Below the pieces are notes generated by a model. That model was not told the DNA's origin. It saw only the letters and a program-made list of their open reading frames with translations, and searched no databases. This document shows, piece after piece, positions 48,267 through 60,258 of a stretch of 64,000 nt of DNA; positions within the stretch are counted from its first letter, which is position 1; every line of letters begins with the position of its first letter. This DNA is from Neobacillus niacini (GTDB lineage: Bacteria; Bacillota; Bacilli; Bacillales; Cytobacillaceae): NCBI RefSeq assembly GCF_030817595.1, contig NZ_JAUSZN010000001.1, forward strand, positions 4,091,001 through 4,155,000. The letters run 5' to 3'. Made by a program: the position numbers and the translations under genes.

Positions 48267-49805
48267 TTAATGTTTAAAATGTCTTACTCCGGTAAAGACC
48301 ATAGCAATTCCATATTCATCCGCTTTTTTAATGGAATCTTCGTCACGGATGGAACCGCCAGGCTGAATGATTGCCGTAATTCCGGCTTTTGCTGCGGCTT
48401 CGACGGTATCATCCATAGGGAAAAAGGCATCAGAGGCGAGTGCTGCACCTGCAGCTTTTTCACCTGCTTGTTTTAAGGCGATTTCAGCCGCACCTACCCG
48501 GTTCATTTGACCTGCACCAATTCCAATTGTCATATCCTCTTTCGTCACGACAATTGCATTCGATTTCACATGCTTTACTACCTTCCAGCCGAGCTTTAAT
48601 GCTTCCCACTCTTGCTCAGTTGGCTGTCTTTTTGTTGGTACAGAGATTGTAGCATTTTCTAATGTAAAGCGATCTTGTTCCTGAAGAAGCAGTCCACCTT
48701 CGATGGTTGTCAACTTCATCTCTGGCTTTTTTGCTCCTGAAAATGGAATTGTTAATAAACGTAGGTTCTTCTTCGCAGTTAAGATCGTTAATGCTTCCTC
48801 AGAGAAAGATGGAGCAATAATGATTTCTAAGAAAATCTCATGAAGCTTGTGAGCTGTCTGGGCATCCACTTCACTATTAAAAGCAATAATTCCGCCAAAA
48901 ATAGAAACAGGATCTGCAGCAAATGCTTTTTCAAACGCGGTAAAACTGTTAGCACCTGTTCCAATACCGCATGGATTCATATGTTTTACAGCAACTGCGG
49001 CAGGCTCTGTAAATTCTTTCACAATCTGCAGGGCAGCATCCGCATCGTTAATATTATTATAAGAAAGCTCTTTTCCATGAAGCTGCTCTGCATTAGCAAT
49101 GGAAAACGTCGAACCTAGTGGCTTTTTATAAAAAGCAGCTTTTTGATGTGGATTTTCCCCATAACGGAGCGATTGCTTCAGCTCGTATGTAACGGTTAAT
49201 TTTTCAGGTGTTTCTTCCTGCGCAAGGTCAGTCATATATTCAGCGATTAAAGCGTCATATGCTGCCGTGTGGCGGAAAACCTTTGCCGCCAACTTTCTAC
49301 GGGTTTCAAGCGTTGTTTTACCCTCTGCCTTTAATTCTTCAATTACCTTAGAATAGTCAACGGGGTCTACGACTACTGTTACATATTGATGATTTTTTGC
49401 TGAAGCACGTAACATCGTTGGACCGCCGATATCAATATTTTCGATTGCGTCTTCAGTAGTTACATCTGGCTTTGCGATGGTTTGTTGAAAAGGATAAAGG
49501 TTAACACAAACAATTTGAATAGGGTCAATGCGATGTTCTTGAAGCTGTTTTTGGTGTTGTTCGTCATCATGTTTCGCTAGTAAGCCCCCATGAATGAACG
49601 GATTTAACGTTTTAACACGTCCTTCTAATATTTCTGGAAAACCAGTAACATCACTTACTCCGAGAACAGGAACACCTTGTTCTTGCAGTGCTTTTTTCGT
49701 TCCGCCCGTTGAAATAATTTCAAAACCTAAGCTGACTAATTCTTTAGCAAATTCAAGAATACCATTTTTATCAGAAACACTAATAAGTGCGCGCTTTTTC
49801 GTCAT
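48267..49805 (-). CDS. purH: Bifunctional AICAR formyltransferase / IMP cyclohydrolase
   Basis: Carries out the last two steps to IMP. The 512-residue product has an N-terminal MGS-like cyclohydrolase domain ([32 protein letters not shown]) and a C-terminal formyltransferase domain ([28 protein letters not shown], and [19 protein letters not shown] near the end). The catalytic Lys-His pair is in KHMNPCG. Start ATG at 49805 overlaps the purN end. Confidence 0.97.
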   Translation of the reverse strand: MTKKRALISVSDKNGILEFAKELVSLGFEIISTGGTKKALQEQGVPVLGVSDVTGFPEILEGRVKTLNPFIHGGLLAKHDDEQHQKQLQEHRIDPIQIVCVNLYPFQQTIAKPDVTTEDAIENIDIGGPTMLRASAKNHQYVTVVVDPVDYSKVIEELKAEGKTTLETRRKLAAKVFRHTAAYDALIAEYMTDLAQEETPEKLTVTYELKQSLRYGENPHQKAAFYKKPLGSTFSIANAEQLHGKELSYNNINDADAALQIVKEFTEPAAVAVKHMNPCGIGTGANSFTAFEKAFAADPVSIFGGIIAFNSEVDAQTAHKLHEIFLEIIIAPSFSEEALTILTAKKNLRLLTIPFSGAKKPEMKLTTIEGGLLLQEQDRFTLENATISVPTKRQPTEQEWEALKLGWKVVKHVKSNAIVVTKEDMTIGIGAGQMNRVGAAEIALKQAGEKAAGAALASDAFFPMDDTVEAAAKAGITAIIQPGGSIRDEDSIKKADEYGIAMVFTGVRHFKH

Positions 49806-50382
49806 GTTGAACTTCCCCTCTCGTTAACAGCATTTGCAGGATAGATGGATATAACTTATGTTCGATATTTTGTATTTTCTTTTGCAGACTCTCTCTTGTT
49901 TCCTTTTCACTAAGGCGGACGCGTTCCTGGACGATGATCGGTCCAGTGTCCATTCCTTCATCAACGTAGTGAATGGTAACGCCGCTCCATTCCGCTTTCG
50001 CAGCCAATGCTTGACCAATAGCGTCTTTACCAGGAAAGTCCGGAAGAAGCGAAGGATGGATATTAACAATTCGTCCAGCATATTCGCCGAGTAATGTTGG
50101 ACCAATCAGCCTCATATAACCGGCCAGAACGATAAACTCGACGCCATAGCTTGCTAATTTCTCCAAAATAGCACTTTCATAAGCTTCCTTGGAACTATAT
50201 TCCTTCGGGCTAAAAGCAAAAGTTGGGATTCGAGCGGAATTGGCACGCCGGACCGCATAGGCATCCGGCTTGTCACAAACGAGGATTGCGATGTCCGCTT
50301 CAAGTTCTCCCGATTTCACTACGTCAATAATCGCCTGAAAATTGCTTCCGCTTCCTGATGCAAAAACAGCAATCTTTTTCAT
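49780..50382 (-). CDS. purN: Phosphoribosylglycinamide formyltransferase
   Basis: The 10-formyl-THF-dependent GAR transformylase, step 3. The 200-residue product has [14 protein letters not shown] at the start (substrate binding), [20 protein letters not shown] with the catalytic His, and [13 protein letters not shown] with the catalytic Asp. ATG at 50382 overlaps the purM stop by four bases. No purT was seen. Confidence 0.96.
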   Translation of the reverse strand: MKKIAVFASGSGSNFQAIIDVVKSGELEADIAILVCDKPDAYAVRRANSARIPTFAFSPKEYSSKEAYESAILEKLASYGVEFIVLAGYMRLIGPTLLGEYAGRIVNIHPSLLPDFPGKDAIGQALAAKAEWSGVTIHYVDEGMDTGPIIVQERVRLSEKETRESLQKKIQNIEHKLYPSILQMLLTRGEVQHDEKARTY

Positions 50383-51404
50383 CGGCGGCCACCAATACTA
50401 ATGCCTTCTTCTGCCGTTACAACACCGATTTCATAGGCAGTTTCTCCGCATTGTTTTAAATGATCCATGAGGTCAGCCGCGATATCCTTATCAACTGCAA
50501 TGACCATGCCGATACCCATATTAAAGATATTATACATTTCCTGCTGGTCGATTTGACCAACAGTTGTAATTAAATTGAAAATCGGCGGGATGTCCCAGCT
50601 TTTTTCAAAGATGGCTGCTCCAAGTCCATTAGGAAGCATCCGAGGGATATTTTCAATAAAACCGCCTCCGGTAATATGAGCCATCCCTTTTAAGTTGAAC
50701 TTTTTCAACGCAGATAGAATCGGCTTTACATAGATTTTCGTTGGTTTTAATAATTCTTCTCCTAAGGTGCGGCCAAGCTCGTCAACATATTCCGTTAACG
50801 CCCAATTGTTAAACACCTTTCTTACGAGTGAATAACCATTGCTGTGGATTCCGCTCGATGCTAATCCGATTAACACATCACCAGCCTGAATGGTTTCCCC
50901 TGTAATCAATTGGCTTTTTTCACAAGCTCCAACCGTAAAGCCAGCAAGATCATACTCATTTTCACTATATAAACCAGGCATTTCCGCTGTTTCTCCTCCG
51001 ATAAGAGCACAGCCAGCCTGCTCACATCCATCCGCAATGCCCTTGACAATGGCTTCAATCTTTTCAGGCTTGGCTTTTCCGGTAGCAATATAGTCTAAAA
51101 AGAACAATGGTTCTGCGCCTTGAACAACGATATCGTTGACACACATTGCTACTGCGTCAATGCCAATCGTTTCATGCTGATCCATCCAAAAGGCAATCAT
51201 CAGCTTGGTACCAACGCCATCTGTTCCTGATACAAGAACTGGTTCTTTCAAATTCAGTGACGATAGATCAAACATACCACCGAAGCCTCCGAGGCCACCT
51301 ATTACGCCAGCTCGGGCTGTTTTTTGTACATGCTTTTTCATTCTCTCTACAGCCTCGTAGCCTGCTTCGATGTTTACGCCTGCCTGTGTATAAGCATTCG
51401 CCAT
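50379..51404 (-). CDS. purM: Phosphoribosylformylglycinamidine cyclo-ligase
   Basis: AIR synthetase, step 5, an ATP-using homodimer related to PurL. The 341-residue product has [32 protein letters not shown] and [18 protein letters not shown]. Its product AIR is also the precursor used by ThiC for thiamine, encoded elsewhere in this window. Start ATG at 51404. Confidence 0.96.
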   Translation of the reverse strand: MANAYTQAGVNIEAGYEAVERMKKHVQKTARAGVIGGLGGFGGMFDLSSLNLKEPVLVSGTDGVGTKLMIAFWMDQHETIGIDAVAMCVNDIVVQGAEPLFFLDYIATGKAKPEKIEAIVKGIADGCEQAGCALIGGETAEMPGLYSENEYDLAGFTVGACEKSQLITGETIQAGDVLIGLASSGIHSNGYSLVRKVFNNWALTEYVDELGRTLGEELLKPTKIYVKPILSALKKFNLKGMAHITGGGFIENIPRMLPNGLGAAIFEKSWDIPPIFNLITTVGQIDQQEMYNIFNMGIGMVIAVDKDIAADLMDHLKQCGETAYEIGVVTAEEGISIGGRR

Positions 51405-51415
51405 GATGTTCCCTC

Positions 51416-52822
51416 CTATTTTTGGTAGTAATATTGGAGTGTATCTGGATAAATCTCAGTTGGGTAGTTACCAGTAAAGCAACCGAGGCAAAAACCTTCT
51501 GTTCCTTCGGTTTTGACAATCGCCCCTACCATCCCCTCGGTACTTAGGAACGTTAAGGAATCAGCACCAATCAACTGTCTAATTTCTTCCACTGATTTAT
51601 CTGAAGCGATTAATTCTTCTTTCGATGATGTATCAATTCCATAGAAACATGGATTTTTTATTGGAGGTGAACTGATGACCACGTGCACTTCAGTAGCTCC
51701 TGCTTCTTTTAGCAAGCTGACAATCCTTCTGCTCGTTGTACCACGAACAATGGAGTCATCAACCATGACAACACGTTTACCTTCAACGACACCGCGAACC
51801 GCTGACAGCTTCATCTTTACCCCTTGCTCACGTAATGATTGAGTTGGCTGAATGAAGGTCCTGCCGACATATTTATTCTTAATTAATCCCATCTCATAGG
51901 GGATTCCAGCTGCTTCCGCATAACCAATGGCCGCTGAAATACTAGAATCCGGAACTCCTGTTACGACATCCGCTTCAATTGGAGCTTCAACCGCTAATCT
52001 TTTTCCCATGTTCTTTCGAGCTGTATGAACATTGATTCCTTGGATGTTACTATCAGGTCTTGAAAAATAAACATATTCCATTGTACAAATGGACTTTGTC
52101 GAATTGAACGCAAATTGTTCTGAGGTGATTCCTTCTTCATTAATGATTAATAATTCTCCAGGTCTGATATCGCGGATGTATTCTGCTCCAACAACATCAA
52201 AGGCACAGGTCTCAGAAGCCACCACATAGGCATCTCCAAGACAGCCAAGCGAAAGTGGTCTTAATCCATGAGGGTCAAGAGCAACCATTAATTCCTTCTC
52301 TGTTAAAATTAAATAGGCATAGGCTCCTTTTAACATCGAAAGCGCATTTTTCACCTGATCCTTCAACTGGGGATACCCGCTTCTCCTAATTAAATGAGCT
52401 AATACTTCTGTGTCAGAGCTGGTTTGGAAGATACTCCCTTGTGTTTCAAGCTGATGTTTTAAGAAATTGGCATTTACTAAATTCCCATTATGAGCAAGTG
52501 CCAGGCTTCCAGTTTGGGAATGGAACAGTAAGGGCTGGACGTTCTCATAACCGCCGCCCCCAGCTGTCGCATAACGAACATGCCCAATCGCAGATGTACC
52601 TTTTAATTCTTCCATCACGTTTGCTGTGAAAATCTCTGAAACTAGTCCTTCACCCTTTACAACTCTAAGCTTCTCTCCATTGGATACCACAATCCCTGTA
52701 CCCTCTTGGCCGCGGTGCTGCAGGCTATGGAGTCCGTAATAGGTAAGCTGTGCAGAATCTGGATGTCCAAAGACACCAAAGACTCCGCACTCTTCGTTTA
52801 ATCCCTTGATTTCAGCAAGCAT
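51416..52822 (-). CDS. purF: Amidophosphoribosyltransferase
   Basis: The committed step: PRPP plus glutamine to phosphoribosylamine. The 468-residue product begins with the 11-residue propeptide [11 protein letters not shown], removed to expose catalytic Cys12 (CGVFGVFG), as in B. subtilis. The PRPP motif [18 protein letters not shown] and cysteines of the structural 4Fe-4S cluster (including CLGCF near the C-terminus) are present. The start ATG lies inside the end of purL (25-base overlap). Feedback by purine nucleotides is a family property. Confidence 0.97.
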   Translation of the reverse strand: MLAEIKGLNEECGVFGVFGHPDSAQLTYYGLHSLQHRGQEGTGIVVSNGEKLRVVKGEGLVSEIFTANVMEELKGTSAIGHVRYATAGGGGYENVQPLLFHSQTGSLALAHNGNLVNANFLKHQLETQGSIFQTSSDTEVLAHLIRRSGYPQLKDQVKNALSMLKGAYAYLILTEKELMVALDPHGLRPLSLGCLGDAYVVASETCAFDVVGAEYIRDIRPGELLIINEEGITSEQFAFNSTKSICTMEYVYFSRPDSNIQGINVHTARKNMGKRLAVEAPIEADVVTGVPDSSISAAIGYAEAAGIPYEMGLIKNKYVGRTFIQPTQSLREQGVKMKLSAVRGVVEGKRVVMVDDSIVRGTTSRRIVSLLKEAGATEVHVVISSPPIKNPCFYGIDTSSKEELIASDKSVEEIRQLIGADSLTFLSTEGMVGAIVKTEGTEGFCLGCFTGNYPTEIYPDTLQYYYQK

Positions 52823-55026
52823 GGGATAGCTCCTTTCCAGGCATCCTTCAATTCGTTTACAGAAGCTTCTAAAATCGTGTTATTCTCAAGCCTAACCTTT
52901 AATAAGGCTGTATCATTTACTTCACCAATCAATTTGGCAGCTACTAAACTTTCAAACTCTGTTTGGTGTTCTTTTTTCACAGTTAATAAGAAACGGGATT
53001 GTGTTTCACTAAATAATGCAGTTACTGGGTTATCTTCAATCGTGATAGCTGCCCCAAGCTTTTCTTGGCCAAAAAGACTTTCAGCCACCGCTACACCTAG
53101 CCCGCCTTCAGAAAGGTCGTGTGCCGATTGAACCACTCCTGCACGAATCGCTGCTAACACTTGATTCTGTCTTTCTTTTTCTAGTTGAATATTAAGTTCT
53201 GGAGCTTTACCGAAAATCCGTCCGTTTTGCAGTTTCTGTAACTCACTGCCTCCAAACTCAGGCTTGGTTTCTCCAACTAAGTAAATAAGGTCGCCGCCAT
53301 TCTTAAAGTTCTGAGTCGTAATATGATCAAGATCTGTTACTAACCCAACCATTCCGATTACCGGTGTTGGGTAAATCGCTGTTCCGCTTGTTTCGTTATA
53401 TAAAGAGACGTTACCGCCAATAACAGGAGTATTAAGAACTCGGCAAGCCTCGCTAATTCCATCTGCTGCTTTTTCAATTTGCCAGAACACTTCTGGCTTT
53501 TCTGGATTTCCAAAGTTGAGGTTGTCAGTAATCGCTAATGGCTCCGCGCCCGAACAAACAATATTTCGTGCTGCTTCAGCAACTGCAATTGCCCCGCCAA
53601 CTTCAGGGTCTAAAAATACATAGCGTGAGTTACAATCAGTCGTCATCGCCAATGCCTTCTTGGTTCCGCGGATTCTGACTACAGAGGCGTCAGATCCAGG
53701 TGCAACCACTGTATTCGTACGTACCATATAGTCGTATTGGTTATACACCCATTCCTTGCTAGCAATTGTAGGCTGGCTAAGAAGTTGTTTCAATGTTTCA
53801 TTTAAATCTTCAACTTGTGGAACTTCAACATCTAGTGCTTGGAATTCTTGATAGTAAATTGGTTCTTTTGATGGCTTATGGTAAACTGGTGCGTCCTCAG
53901 CTAGAGCGTCCACTGGAACATCTGCCACGATTTCGCCGTGTTGCAGCAAACGTAGTTTTTTATCATCAGTTACTGTACCAATCGCAACTGCTTCAAGGTC
54001 ATATTTTGTGAATAGATCTTTGATTTCCTGTTCTCTTCCCTTTGTAACAACAATCAACATACGCTCTTGTGATTCTGAAAGCATCATTTCATAAGCAGTC
54101 ATACCTGTTTCACGCTGAGGAACGAGGTCTAAGTTCATTTCAATACCCATTCCCGCTTTACTTGCCATTTCAGCGGAAGAACTTGTTAATCCCGCAGCAC
54201 CCATATCCTGAATACCGACAAGGGCATCTGATTGAATCAACTCAAGACAGGCTTCTAGTAAAAGCTTTTCCATGAATGGGTCGCCCACTTGAACCGCTGG
54301 GCGGTTTTCATCGGACTGCTCTGTTAATTCCTCAGAAGCAAAGGTTGCACCATGAATGCCGTCACGGCCTGTTTTCGCTCCCACATACATCACTGTATTG
54401 CCAACACCTTGGGCAAGACCTTTTTTAATATCTTTATGATCGATTAAGCCTACACACATGGCATTTACTAACGGATTGCCTTCATAACATGGTTCAAATT
54501 GGATTTCGCCGCCAACTGTCGGAATTCCGATACAGTTACCGTAGCCAGCAATTCCGGCAACAACTTCTTTAAATAGATAACGTACTCTTGCAGATTCATC
54601 CAGTTCACCGAAACGAAGTGAGTTTAATAGAGCAATAGGACGGGCACCCATTGAAAAAATATCACGGATAATGCCGCCAACACCGGTAGCCGCCCCTTGA
54701 TATGGCTCGATGGCTGATGGGTGGTTATGGCTTTCGATTTTAAACACAACTGCTTGGTTGTCGCCGATATCGACAATTCCGGCGCCTTCCCCAGGACCTT
54801 GAAGAACACGCTCACCTGTCGTTGGGAATTTTCTTAGGACTGGTTTAGAGTTTTTATAGCTGCAATGCTCAGACCACATAACTGAGAATAGGCCTGTTTC
54901 TGTGTAGTTTGGTGTCCGGCCAAGAATGTTTTCAATCTGGGTGAATTCTTCATCGGATAAGCCCATTTGCTGATAAAGTTTTTCTGTCTTTACTTGATCT
55001 GGTCTTGGTTCATGCTTTAACAACAT
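52798..55026 (-). CDS. purL: Phosphoribosylformylglycinamidine synthase subunit PurL
   Basis: The small-type synthetase subunit (742 residues) working with PurQ and PurS in step 4. It contains [18 protein letters not shown] and [20 protein letters not shown] near the start, then duplicated AIR-synthetase-like halves ([37 protein letters not shown]). Start ATG at 55026 overlaps the purQ end by 17 bases. Confidence 0.97.
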   Translation of the reverse strand: MLLKHEPRPDQVKTEKLYQQMGLSDEEFTQIENILGRTPNYTETGLFSVMWSEHCSYKNSKPVLRKFPTTGERVLQGPGEGAGIVDIGDNQAVVFKIESHNHPSAIEPYQGAATGVGGIIRDIFSMGARPIALLNSLRFGELDESARVRYLFKEVVAGIAGYGNCIGIPTVGGEIQFEPCYEGNPLVNAMCVGLIDHKDIKKGLAQGVGNTVMYVGAKTGRDGIHGATFASEELTEQSDENRPAVQVGDPFMEKLLLEACLELIQSDALVGIQDMGAAGLTSSSAEMASKAGMGIEMNLDLVPQRETGMTAYEMMLSESQERMLIVVTKGREQEIKDLFTKYDLEAVAIGTVTDDKKLRLLQHGEIVADVPVDALAEDAPVYHKPSKEPIYYQEFQALDVEVPQVEDLNETLKQLLSQPTIASKEWVYNQYDYMVRTNTVVAPGSDASVVRIRGTKKALAMTTDCNSRYVFLDPEVGGAIAVAEAARNIVCSGAEPLAITDNLNFGNPEKPEVFWQIEKAADGISEACRVLNTPVIGGNVSLYNETSGTAIYPTPVIGMVGLVTDLDHITTQNFKNGGDLIYLVGETKPEFGGSELQKLQNGRIFGKAPELNIQLEKERQNQVLAAIRAGVVQSAHDLSEGGLGVAVAESLFGQEKLGAAITIEDNPVTALFSETQSRFLLTVKKEHQTEFESLVAAKLIGEVNDTALLKVRLENNTILEASVNELKDAWKGAIPCLLKSRD

Positions 55027-55693
55027 TTGCTTCCCTCCAGCTTCTTACAATCGATTGAAATAATTTTAGTCCATCTGCTCCGCCTAATAACTCATCAACG
55101 GCTCTTTCAGGGTGTGGCATCATCCCAAGGACATTTCCTTTTTCATTGATAATTCCTGCTATATCTTCTAAACTTCCGTTCGGGTTGTCTTGGTAAGTAA
55201 AAACGATTTGGTTATTTTCTTTAAGCTTAGCGAGCGTTTCTTCATCACAATAGTAGTTTCCTTCACCATGAGCGACAGGGATTGAAATGGTTTCCCCTTC
55301 TGTATAGGCAGCAGAAAACATCGTCTGATTGTTCACTACCTTTAATTCAACCGGTTTACAAATGAATGAAAGACTTTCATTTCGTCTCATGGCCCCAGGC
55401 AGTAATCCTGCTTCCAATAAAATCTGAAATCCGTTGCAGACACCTAGAACTGGTTTTCCTGCTTCTGCTGCTTTTACGACTGCCTTCATTACCTTACTAA
55501 AACGAGCAATCGCTCCTGTACGTAAATAATCACCGTATGAGAAACCGCCAGGAAGTAAGATTCCATCAAACTCATCTAAGTTCTCAGTGTCATGCCACAC
55601 ATATTCAACCTGTTCACCAAGTTCATCCTTAATCGCATGGTACATATCAACGTCACAGTTAGACCCTGGAAAAACGATAACTGCAAACTTCAC
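55010..55693 (-). CDS. purQ: Phosphoribosylformylglycinamidine synthase subunit PurQ
   Basis: The glutaminase subunit, class I amidotransferase fold; it supplies ammonia to PurL. The nucleophile Cys is in [15 protein letters not shown], and the His/Glu pair in [11 protein letters not shown]. The frame begins four codons earlier, but GTG at 55693 gives the family start [16 protein letters not shown] (227 residues) and overlaps the purS stop as GTGA, a coupled junction. Confidence 0.96.
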   Translation of the reverse strand: MKFAVIVFPGSNCDVDMYHAIKDELGEQVEYVWHDTENLDEFDGILLPGGFSYGDYLRTGAIARFSKVMKAVVKAAEAGKPVLGVCNGFQILLEAGLLPGAMRRNESLSFICKPVELKVVNNQTMFSAAYTEGETISIPVAHGEGNYYCDEETLAKLKENNQIVFTYQDNPNGSLEDIAGIINEKGNVLGMMPHPERAVDELLGGADGLKLFQSIVRSWREANVVKA

Positions 55694-55944
55694 TGAGGAA
55701 CACACTCCTCTACTTCATAACGGTAGTCTTCAATGACTGTATTTGCTAATAGCTTGCTGCAAATCTCATTGATCACTTCATCAAGGTCGCGCTCTGACTT
55801 TTCAATCGTTAGTTCCATATATTTACCGATTCGTACATCGGATACTTCTGGATAATTTAATGAATGCAGTGAATGAGTTACTGCCTTACCTTGTGGATCC
55901 AATACACTTTCTCTTAACGTCACATATACCTTTACCTTAAACAT
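55690..55944 (-). CDS. purS: Phosphoribosylformylglycinamidine synthase subunit PurS
   Basis: An 84-residue bridging subunit that holds PurQ and PurL together. Family pattern [20 protein letters not shown] then [12 protein letters not shown] is clear. Start ATG at 55944 overlaps the purC stop; its own stop overlaps purQ. Confidence 0.95.
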   Translation of the reverse strand: MFKVKVYVTLRESVLDPQGKAVTHSLHSLNYPEVSDVRIGKYMELTIEKSERDLDEVINEICSKLLANTVIEDYRYEVEECVPQ

Positions 55945-56650
55945 GCTGTTTTCCCCCTAATCTGGCTAAAATAGTCTCATACGCTTCTGTTAAACTACCA
56001 AGGTCGCGACGGAATACATCCTTATCGAGCTTTTCATTTGTCTTTTTGTCCCAAAGTCTACAAGTGTCTGGTGAAATTTCATCTGCTAATAATATGCTGC
56101 CTTCAGCGTCTTTTCCAAACTCAAGTTTGAAGTCTATAAGATTAATTCCTAAGTCGTTAAAAAAGCTTGATAAAACTGTATTAATTTTTAGTGCTTTCTC
56201 TTTTAAGGTGCTTAGTTCCTCTTCTGTTGCTATGTTCAATTCGTAAATATGGTCAGTGGTTAATAACGGGTCGCCGAGGTCGTCATTTTTTAAATAAAAC
56301 TCTACGAGCGGCTTTGTTAATGCCTTACCTTCTTCGATTCCTAATCGCTTTGAAAGGCTACCGGCAGCGATATTGCGAACAACAACCTCTAGCGGTATGA
56401 TTTCTACCCTTTTAACCAGCTGCTCAGTTTCAGAAATTCTTTCAATGAAATGCGATTCAATTCCCTGTTCCTTAAGCTTTAAAAATAGCAAACTAGTAAT
56501 TTCGTTATTTAAACGCCCTTTACCAGTAATATCAGCTTTCTTTTGCCCGTTAAAAGCTGTTGCCGAATCCTTATATGCAATCAAAACAATTTGTTGATCA
56601 TCCGTGCTAAAAATTCGCTTTGCTTTACCTTCATAGAGAAGTTCTTTCAT
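55937..56650 (-). CDS. purC: SAICAR synthetase
   Basis: Adds aspartate to CAIR, step 8 (237 residues). Features are [13 protein letters not shown] at the start, [18 protein letters not shown] in the middle, and [15 protein letters not shown], the aspartate/ATP site signature. Start ATG at 56650. A hairpin and a short interspersed repeat separate it from purB, which precedes it in transcription. Confidence 0.96.
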   Translation of the reverse strand: MKELLYEGKAKRIFSTDDQQIVLIAYKDSATAFNGQKKADITGKGRLNNEITSLLFLKLKEQGIESHFIERISETEQLVKRVEIIPLEVVVRNIAAGSLSKRLGIEEGKALTKPLVEFYLKNDDLGDPLLTTDHIYELNIATEEELSTLKEKALKINTVLSSFFNDLGINLIDFKLEFGKDAEGSILLADEISPDTCRLWDKKTNEKLDKDVFRRDLGSLTEAYETILARLGGKQHV

Positions 56651-56697
56651 TAAGAATCACTCCTATTTCGCAATATTGGGAATCTTCTAGATAAGTA

Positions 56698-56717
56698 AGG
56701 GGTGCTAAAGCACCCCT
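56698..56717. other. Hairpin in the purB-purC gap
   Basis: AGGGGTGC and GCACCCCT pair perfectly around TAAA. There is no U run in the direction of the operon, so it is unlikely to terminate fully; it may mark an RNA processing or stability point between purB and purC. Confidence 0.5.
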
Positions 56718-56730
56718 ATATTCATTTTTT

Positions 56731-56764
56731 GTCTAGCTCTAGCGCCTAGGCGACGCTTCCGCTT
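56731..56764. repeat. Short interspersed repeat fragment in the pur operon
   Basis: GTCTAGCTCTAGCGCCTAGG followed by CGACGCTTCCGC resembles a G+C-rich intergenic sequence (GTCTAGCTCCAGCGCCTAG type) that I recall recurring in Bacillaceae genomes. It is inserted in the 120-base purB-purC gap. Confidence 0.5.
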
Positions 56765-56770
56765 TTCCTT

Positions 56771-58069
56771 TTAGCTGTTCAATCCTAATCGTTCAAAGAT
56801 GGTGTCAACATGCTGCAGGTGATAGTTGTAATCAAAGCAGTCTGCAATTTCTTCAGCTGAAAGCAAGCTTGTAATTTTTGGCTCTTCTTCTATTAAACCA
56901 CGGAATGGCACTTGATTTTCCCATGATTCCGCTGTTTTTGGCTGAACGGTATCATAAGCCTCTTCGCGCGATAATCCCTTATCAATCAACGCAAGGAGAA
57001 CACGCTGCGAGTATATTAATCCTAGTGTACGGTCCATGTTACGTTTCATATTTTCCGGATAGACAGTTAGGTTTTTAATGATGTTTCCGAAACGATTTAA
57101 CATGTAGTTCAAGGCAATCGTTGCATCAGGTAAAATGATCCGCTCTGCAGAAGAGTGTGAAATATCGCGCTCATGCCAAAGTGGAACATTTTCATAGGCT
57201 GTCATCATATAACCGCGAATCACTCGTGCCAAACCGGTCATATTTTCAGAGCCAATTGGGTTACGCTTATGAGGCATGGCAGATGATCCTTTTTGTCCTT
57301 TTGCAAAAAACTCTTCTACTTCACGTGTTTCACTTTTTTGCAATCCGCGTACTTCTACCGCAAACTTTTCAATAGAAGTCGCAATTAAAGCAATCGTTGA
57401 CATATAGTGTGCATGGCGGTCACGCTGCAAGGTTTGTGTTGAGATTGGTGCAGGCTGTGTACCCAGTTTTTCACACACATATTGTTCAACAAACGGGTTG
57501 ATATTCGCGTACGTTCCAACTGCACCGGAAATTTTCCCAAACTCAACACCAGTTGCTGCCTGATTAAATCGTTCTAGGTTCCGTTTCATCTCTTCATACC
57601 ATAGAGCAAGCTTTAATCCAAAAGTAGTCGGTTCAGCATGTACCCCGTGCGTACGTCCCATCATCACGGTAAATTTATGTTCAATCGCTTTGTTCTTTAG
57701 GATATCAATAAAGTTTTCAAGGTCCTTCCGGATAATCTCATTCGCTTGCTTTAACAAGTAAGAAAGAGCGGTATCAACAACATCCGTAGAAGTTAAACCG
57801 TAATGCACCCACTTGCGCTCTTCCCCTAATGTCTCGGATACTGCGCGAGTAAAAGCAACAACATCATGCCGTGTTTCTTCTTCGATTTCTTTAATCCGGT
57901 CAATATTGAAGGATGCATTTTCTCGCAGCTTCTTTACGTCTTCTTTCGGAATTTCACCTAACTCTGCCCATGCCTCACATGCAAGGATCTCAACCTCCAA
58001 CCAGGCCTTAAAGCGGTTTTCCTCTGTCCAAATCGCACCCATTTCAGGTCTTGTATAACGATCAATCAT
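56771..58069 (-). CDS. purB: Adenylosuccinate lyase
   Basis: Releases fumarate in two steps: SAICAR to AICAR, and adenylosuccinate to AMP. The fumarase-superfamily signature [19 protein letters not shown] is intact, as are [14 protein letters not shown] and [14 protein letters not shown]. The open frame includes ten extra codons; ATG at 58069 with GGAGG upstream gives the usual [14 protein letters not shown] start and 432 residues. Start overlaps the purK stop. Confidence 0.97.
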   Translation of the reverse strand: MIDRYTRPEMGAIWTEENRFKAWLEVEILACEAWAELGEIPKEDVKKLRENASFNIDRIKEIEEETRHDVVAFTRAVSETLGEERKWVHYGLTSTDVVDTALSYLLKQANEIIRKDLENFIDILKNKAIEHKFTVMMGRTHGVHAEPTTFGLKLALWYEEMKRNLERFNQAATGVEFGKISGAVGTYANINPFVEQYVCEKLGTQPAPISTQTLQRDRHAHYMSTIALIATSIEKFAVEVRGLQKSETREVEEFFAKGQKGSSAMPHKRNPIGSENMTGLARVIRGYMMTAYENVPLWHERDISHSSAERIILPDATIALNYMLNRFGNIIKNLTVYPENMKRNMDRTLGLIYSQRVLLALIDKGLSREEAYDTVQPKTAESWENQVPFRGLIEEEPKITSLLSAEEIADCFDYNYHLQHVDTIFERLGLNS

Positions 58070-59223
58070 CTTTTTGCCTCCAGACTTTTTTCTTCCCAAA
58101 TGTAACTAGTATTCACTTCTTCAAGGGCAATATCAACAGAATCACATAAAATCGTTACATGCCCCATTTTTCTTTTTAGTTTTGCCTCTTTTTTACCATA
58201 TAAATGAACTTTCCAATCTCGAATGTTTGTTACTTTATCTAACACGTTTTGAACATGCTCCCCTAATATATTAACCATGACCGCAGGCTTTAATAGCTCT
58301 GTCTTCCCAAGGGGCAGGTTACACACAGCCCTGATATGCTGTTCGAATTGTGATGTTTCACAAGCTTCAATCGTATAATGCCCTGAATTATGCGGTCTAG
58401 GAGCGAGTTCATTTATGTAAATGATATCCCCCGCTGTTAAAAACATTTCAACCGCCAGTGTCCCTACCAGCCCAAAAGTATTTGCAAGTTGTATCGCGGA
58501 TTGAATGGCCTTCTCCTCAGCTTGTTTACTAATACGCGCAGGAGCAATAGTCTGGTGAAGTATATTATCACGATGAATATTTTCTCCAACCGGAAATACC
58601 TTTGTTTCACCATTTGAATTTCTTGTGATAATGACGGAAATTTCTTTCGTAAAAGAAACCCATTTTTCCAGGATACATTGTCCGTTTTCAAGAAGTACTT
58701 GAGCCTTTTCAATATCCTGATGGCCTTTTAGAACCACTTGCCCTTTACCGTCATAGCCACCTCGTGCTGTTTTTAATACAACGGGATAGCCAAGCTGTTC
58801 ACATTGTTCATGAAGGTCATTCAGAGAATTGATGACTGCATAGGGTGCCACCTGGACCCCAGCATTTTCAATCGCACCTTTTTCTTTCACTCGGTCCTGA
58901 GTAACTTCAAGTAAACTCTTTCCCTGAGGCACATATGCATGATTGCAAAGCCATTCAAGCGCCGCAGCATCAATATTTTCAAATTCATAGGTAATGACAT
59001 CACTTATTTCAGCTAGTTTCTTTATCGCCTCTAAATCATCATAATCCCCAATTACCTTATAATCCGCCACCTGGCCGCAAGGCGAATCTTCAACCGGGTC
59101 TAATACGGCAATTCGATAACCCATTGCTCTTGCAGAAAGAGCCATCATTCTTCCCAACTGACCGCCGCCAATGATTCCTATTGTCTGACCCGGTAAAATA
59201 GTTTTATTAGACAAGCTGATCAC
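58066..59223 (-). CDS. purK: N5-carboxyaminoimidazole ribonucleotide synthase
   Basis: An ATP-grasp enzyme carboxylating AIR with bicarbonate to N5-CAIR (385 residues). Features are [20 protein letters not shown] near the start, [17 protein letters not shown] (ATP-grasp loop) and [18 protein letters not shown]. The start is GTG 59223, overlapping purE by 17 bases, or TTG three codons later; the ribosome site is weak, as expected for a coupled gene. Confidence 0.95.
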   Translation of the reverse strand: MISLSNKTILPGQTIGIIGGGQLGRMMALSARAMGYRIAVLDPVEDSPCGQVADYKVIGDYDDLEAIKKLAEISDVITYEFENIDAAALEWLCNHAYVPQGKSLLEVTQDRVKEKGAIENAGVQVAPYAVINSLNDLHEQCEQLGYPVVLKTARGGYDGKGQVVLKGHQDIEKAQVLLENGQCILEKWVSFTKEISVIITRNSNGETKVFPVGENIHRDNILHQTIAPARISKQAEEKAIQSAIQLANTFGLVGTLAVEMFLTAGDIIYINELAPRPHNSGHYTIEACETSQFEQHIRAVCNLPLGKTELLKPAVMVNILGEHVQNVLDKVTNIRDWKVHLYGKKEAKLKRKMGHVTILCDSVDIALEEVNTSYIWEEKSLEAKR

Positions 59224-59695
59224 TACTTTCTATTACCGTCATTTTGGACTCCAAGCGGACTTGTTCTAGTTTTTCTTGTATTTTCGAATCATTAATCGAT
59301 ACAATTTGGGCTGCCAGTAAACCCGCGTTGGTTGCCCCCGCCTTACCAATCGCAACTGTTGCAACCGGTACCCCAGCAGGCATTTGTACAATCGATAAAA
59401 GAGAATCCATTCCATTCAACGCCTTCGATTGAACAGGAACCCCAATTACAGGCAATGTCGTCTTTGCCGCCACCATACCTGGCAGATGAGCCGCACCGCC
59501 AGCACCTGCGATGATTACCTTAATTCCTCTTACTCTAGCATTCTCAGCAAATTCAAACATCAAATCAGGAGTACGGTGTGCTGAAACCACCTTTTTTTCA
59601 TATGGAACCTCTAATCGGTCAAGGATTTCACAGGTATGCTTCATCGTTTCCCAATCGGATTTGCTCCCCATTATTACCGCTATAATTGGATTCAT
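59207..59695 (-). CDS. purE: N5-CAIR mutase
   Basis: Moves the carboxyl group of N5-CAIR to give CAIR (162 residues, class I PurE octamer). Features are [14 protein letters not shown] (phosphate site), VVSAHRTPD (catalytic His), and [14 protein letters not shown]. Start ATG at 59695 follows AAAGGGGAG. It is the first gene of the pur operon, behind the riboswitch. Confidence 0.97.
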   Translation of the reverse strand: MNPIIAVIMGSKSDWETMKHTCEILDRLEVPYEKKVVSAHRTPDLMFEFAENARVRGIKVIIAGAGGAAHLPGMVAAKTTLPVIGVPVQSKALNGMDSLLSIVQMPAGVPVATVAIGKAGATNAGLLAAQIVSINDSKIQEKLEQVRLESKMTVIESSDQLV

Positions 59696-59764
59696 ATTCT
59701 CTCCCCTTTGTCTCTAAATCCAGCCCCTGAACAAGGCGCTTACGCCCTTCTTACTTTACCAATA

Positions 59765-59829
59765 TAAAAAGCCCAAAACAGATACTTCCCCAATTTCATG
59801 AAATGAGAGAAAGCAGTCTGTCCGGGCTG
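59765..59829 (-). terminator. Riboswitch-controlled terminator before purE
   Basis: AGCCCGGACAGA on the minus strand pairs with the TCTGTTTTGGGCT segment across a long loop, followed by TTTTTATA. This is the attenuator of the purine riboswitch. Confidence 0.75.
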
Positions 59830-59887
59830 ATATCGGCACAGTAAATGACCATGAAACGTGTTAACGTTTCCGGCATTTTTCCACTTC

Positions 59888-59959
59888 CCCTCATAGTCCA
59901 ATCATTTACGGTAATTGGGTAGATACTTACGGGCCATATTCCCATTATTATACGAGGGT
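59888..59959 (-). promoter_or_regulatory. Purine riboswitch, guanine type
   Basis: On the minus strand, CCTCGTATAATAATGGG and GGACTATGAGG form helix P1 with the conserved core; ATATGGCCCGTAAGTATCTACC and CCGTAAATGATTGG are the loop arms. The C in GGACTATG, at the ligand-pairing position, indicates guanine/hypoxanthine rather than adenine. The 59696-60060 gap is this leader plus promoter. Confidence 0.93.
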
Positions 59960-59988
59960 GTTACGTTATATATTTTTTTTACACCTTT

Positions 59989-60017
59989 ATATTACATTTT
60001 CAGACGCAAATGGTCAA
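59989..60017 (-). promoter_or_regulatory. Promoter of the pur operon
   Basis: On the minus strand a -35 box TTGACC (60012-60017) and a -10 box TAATAT (59989-59994) are separated by exactly 17 bases; transcription would start about 20 bases before the riboswitch aptamer. Confidence 0.75.
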
Positions 60018-60018
60018 T

Positions 60019-60062
60019 AAAAACGAACGATTTTATTTCTATAAAAACTATTGTTCGTTTTT
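60019..60062. promoter_or_regulatory. Pair of PurBoxes (PurR operator)
   Basis: AAAAACGAACGAT (60019-60031) and, inverted, ATTGTTCGTTTTT (60050-60062) match the PurBox AWWWCCGAACWWT at 11 and 12 of 13 positions. The two boxes face each other across 18 bases just upstream of the -35 box. This is the layout bound by PurR, with release by PRPP. Confidence 0.8.
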
Positions 60063-60258
60063 ACTCAGCACTGATGGCTTCAAATACAATCTGCCTTCCG
60101 ACCGGTTCATAGGAAGTAATGTTTCCATTAACTACCTCCTGAAAAATTGGTTTTTCCGTTCGGCGAACCGGTATATACCCTTGTTTTTTCATCCGCTCTA
60201 GACAAGCTTCAATGCTTTCATTTTCTTGTACTTCAAATTGCATTTTCTTTTTACTCAT
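60061..60258 (-). CDS. yebG: NETI motif-containing protein (YebG)
   Basis: A 65-residue protein of the NETI family. The family core is visible as [20 protein letters not shown] and [14 protein letters not shown]. The open frame runs 12 codons further, but ATG at 60258 has AGAGGGAAA upstream and gives [14 protein letters not shown]. It overlaps yebE by four bases and precedes purE, as in B. subtilis. Function unknown. Its stop codon touches the PurBox. Confidence 0.9.
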   Translation of the reverse strand: MSKKKMQFEVQENESIEACLERMKKQGYIPVRRTEKPIFQEVVNGNITSYEPVGRQIVFEAISAE

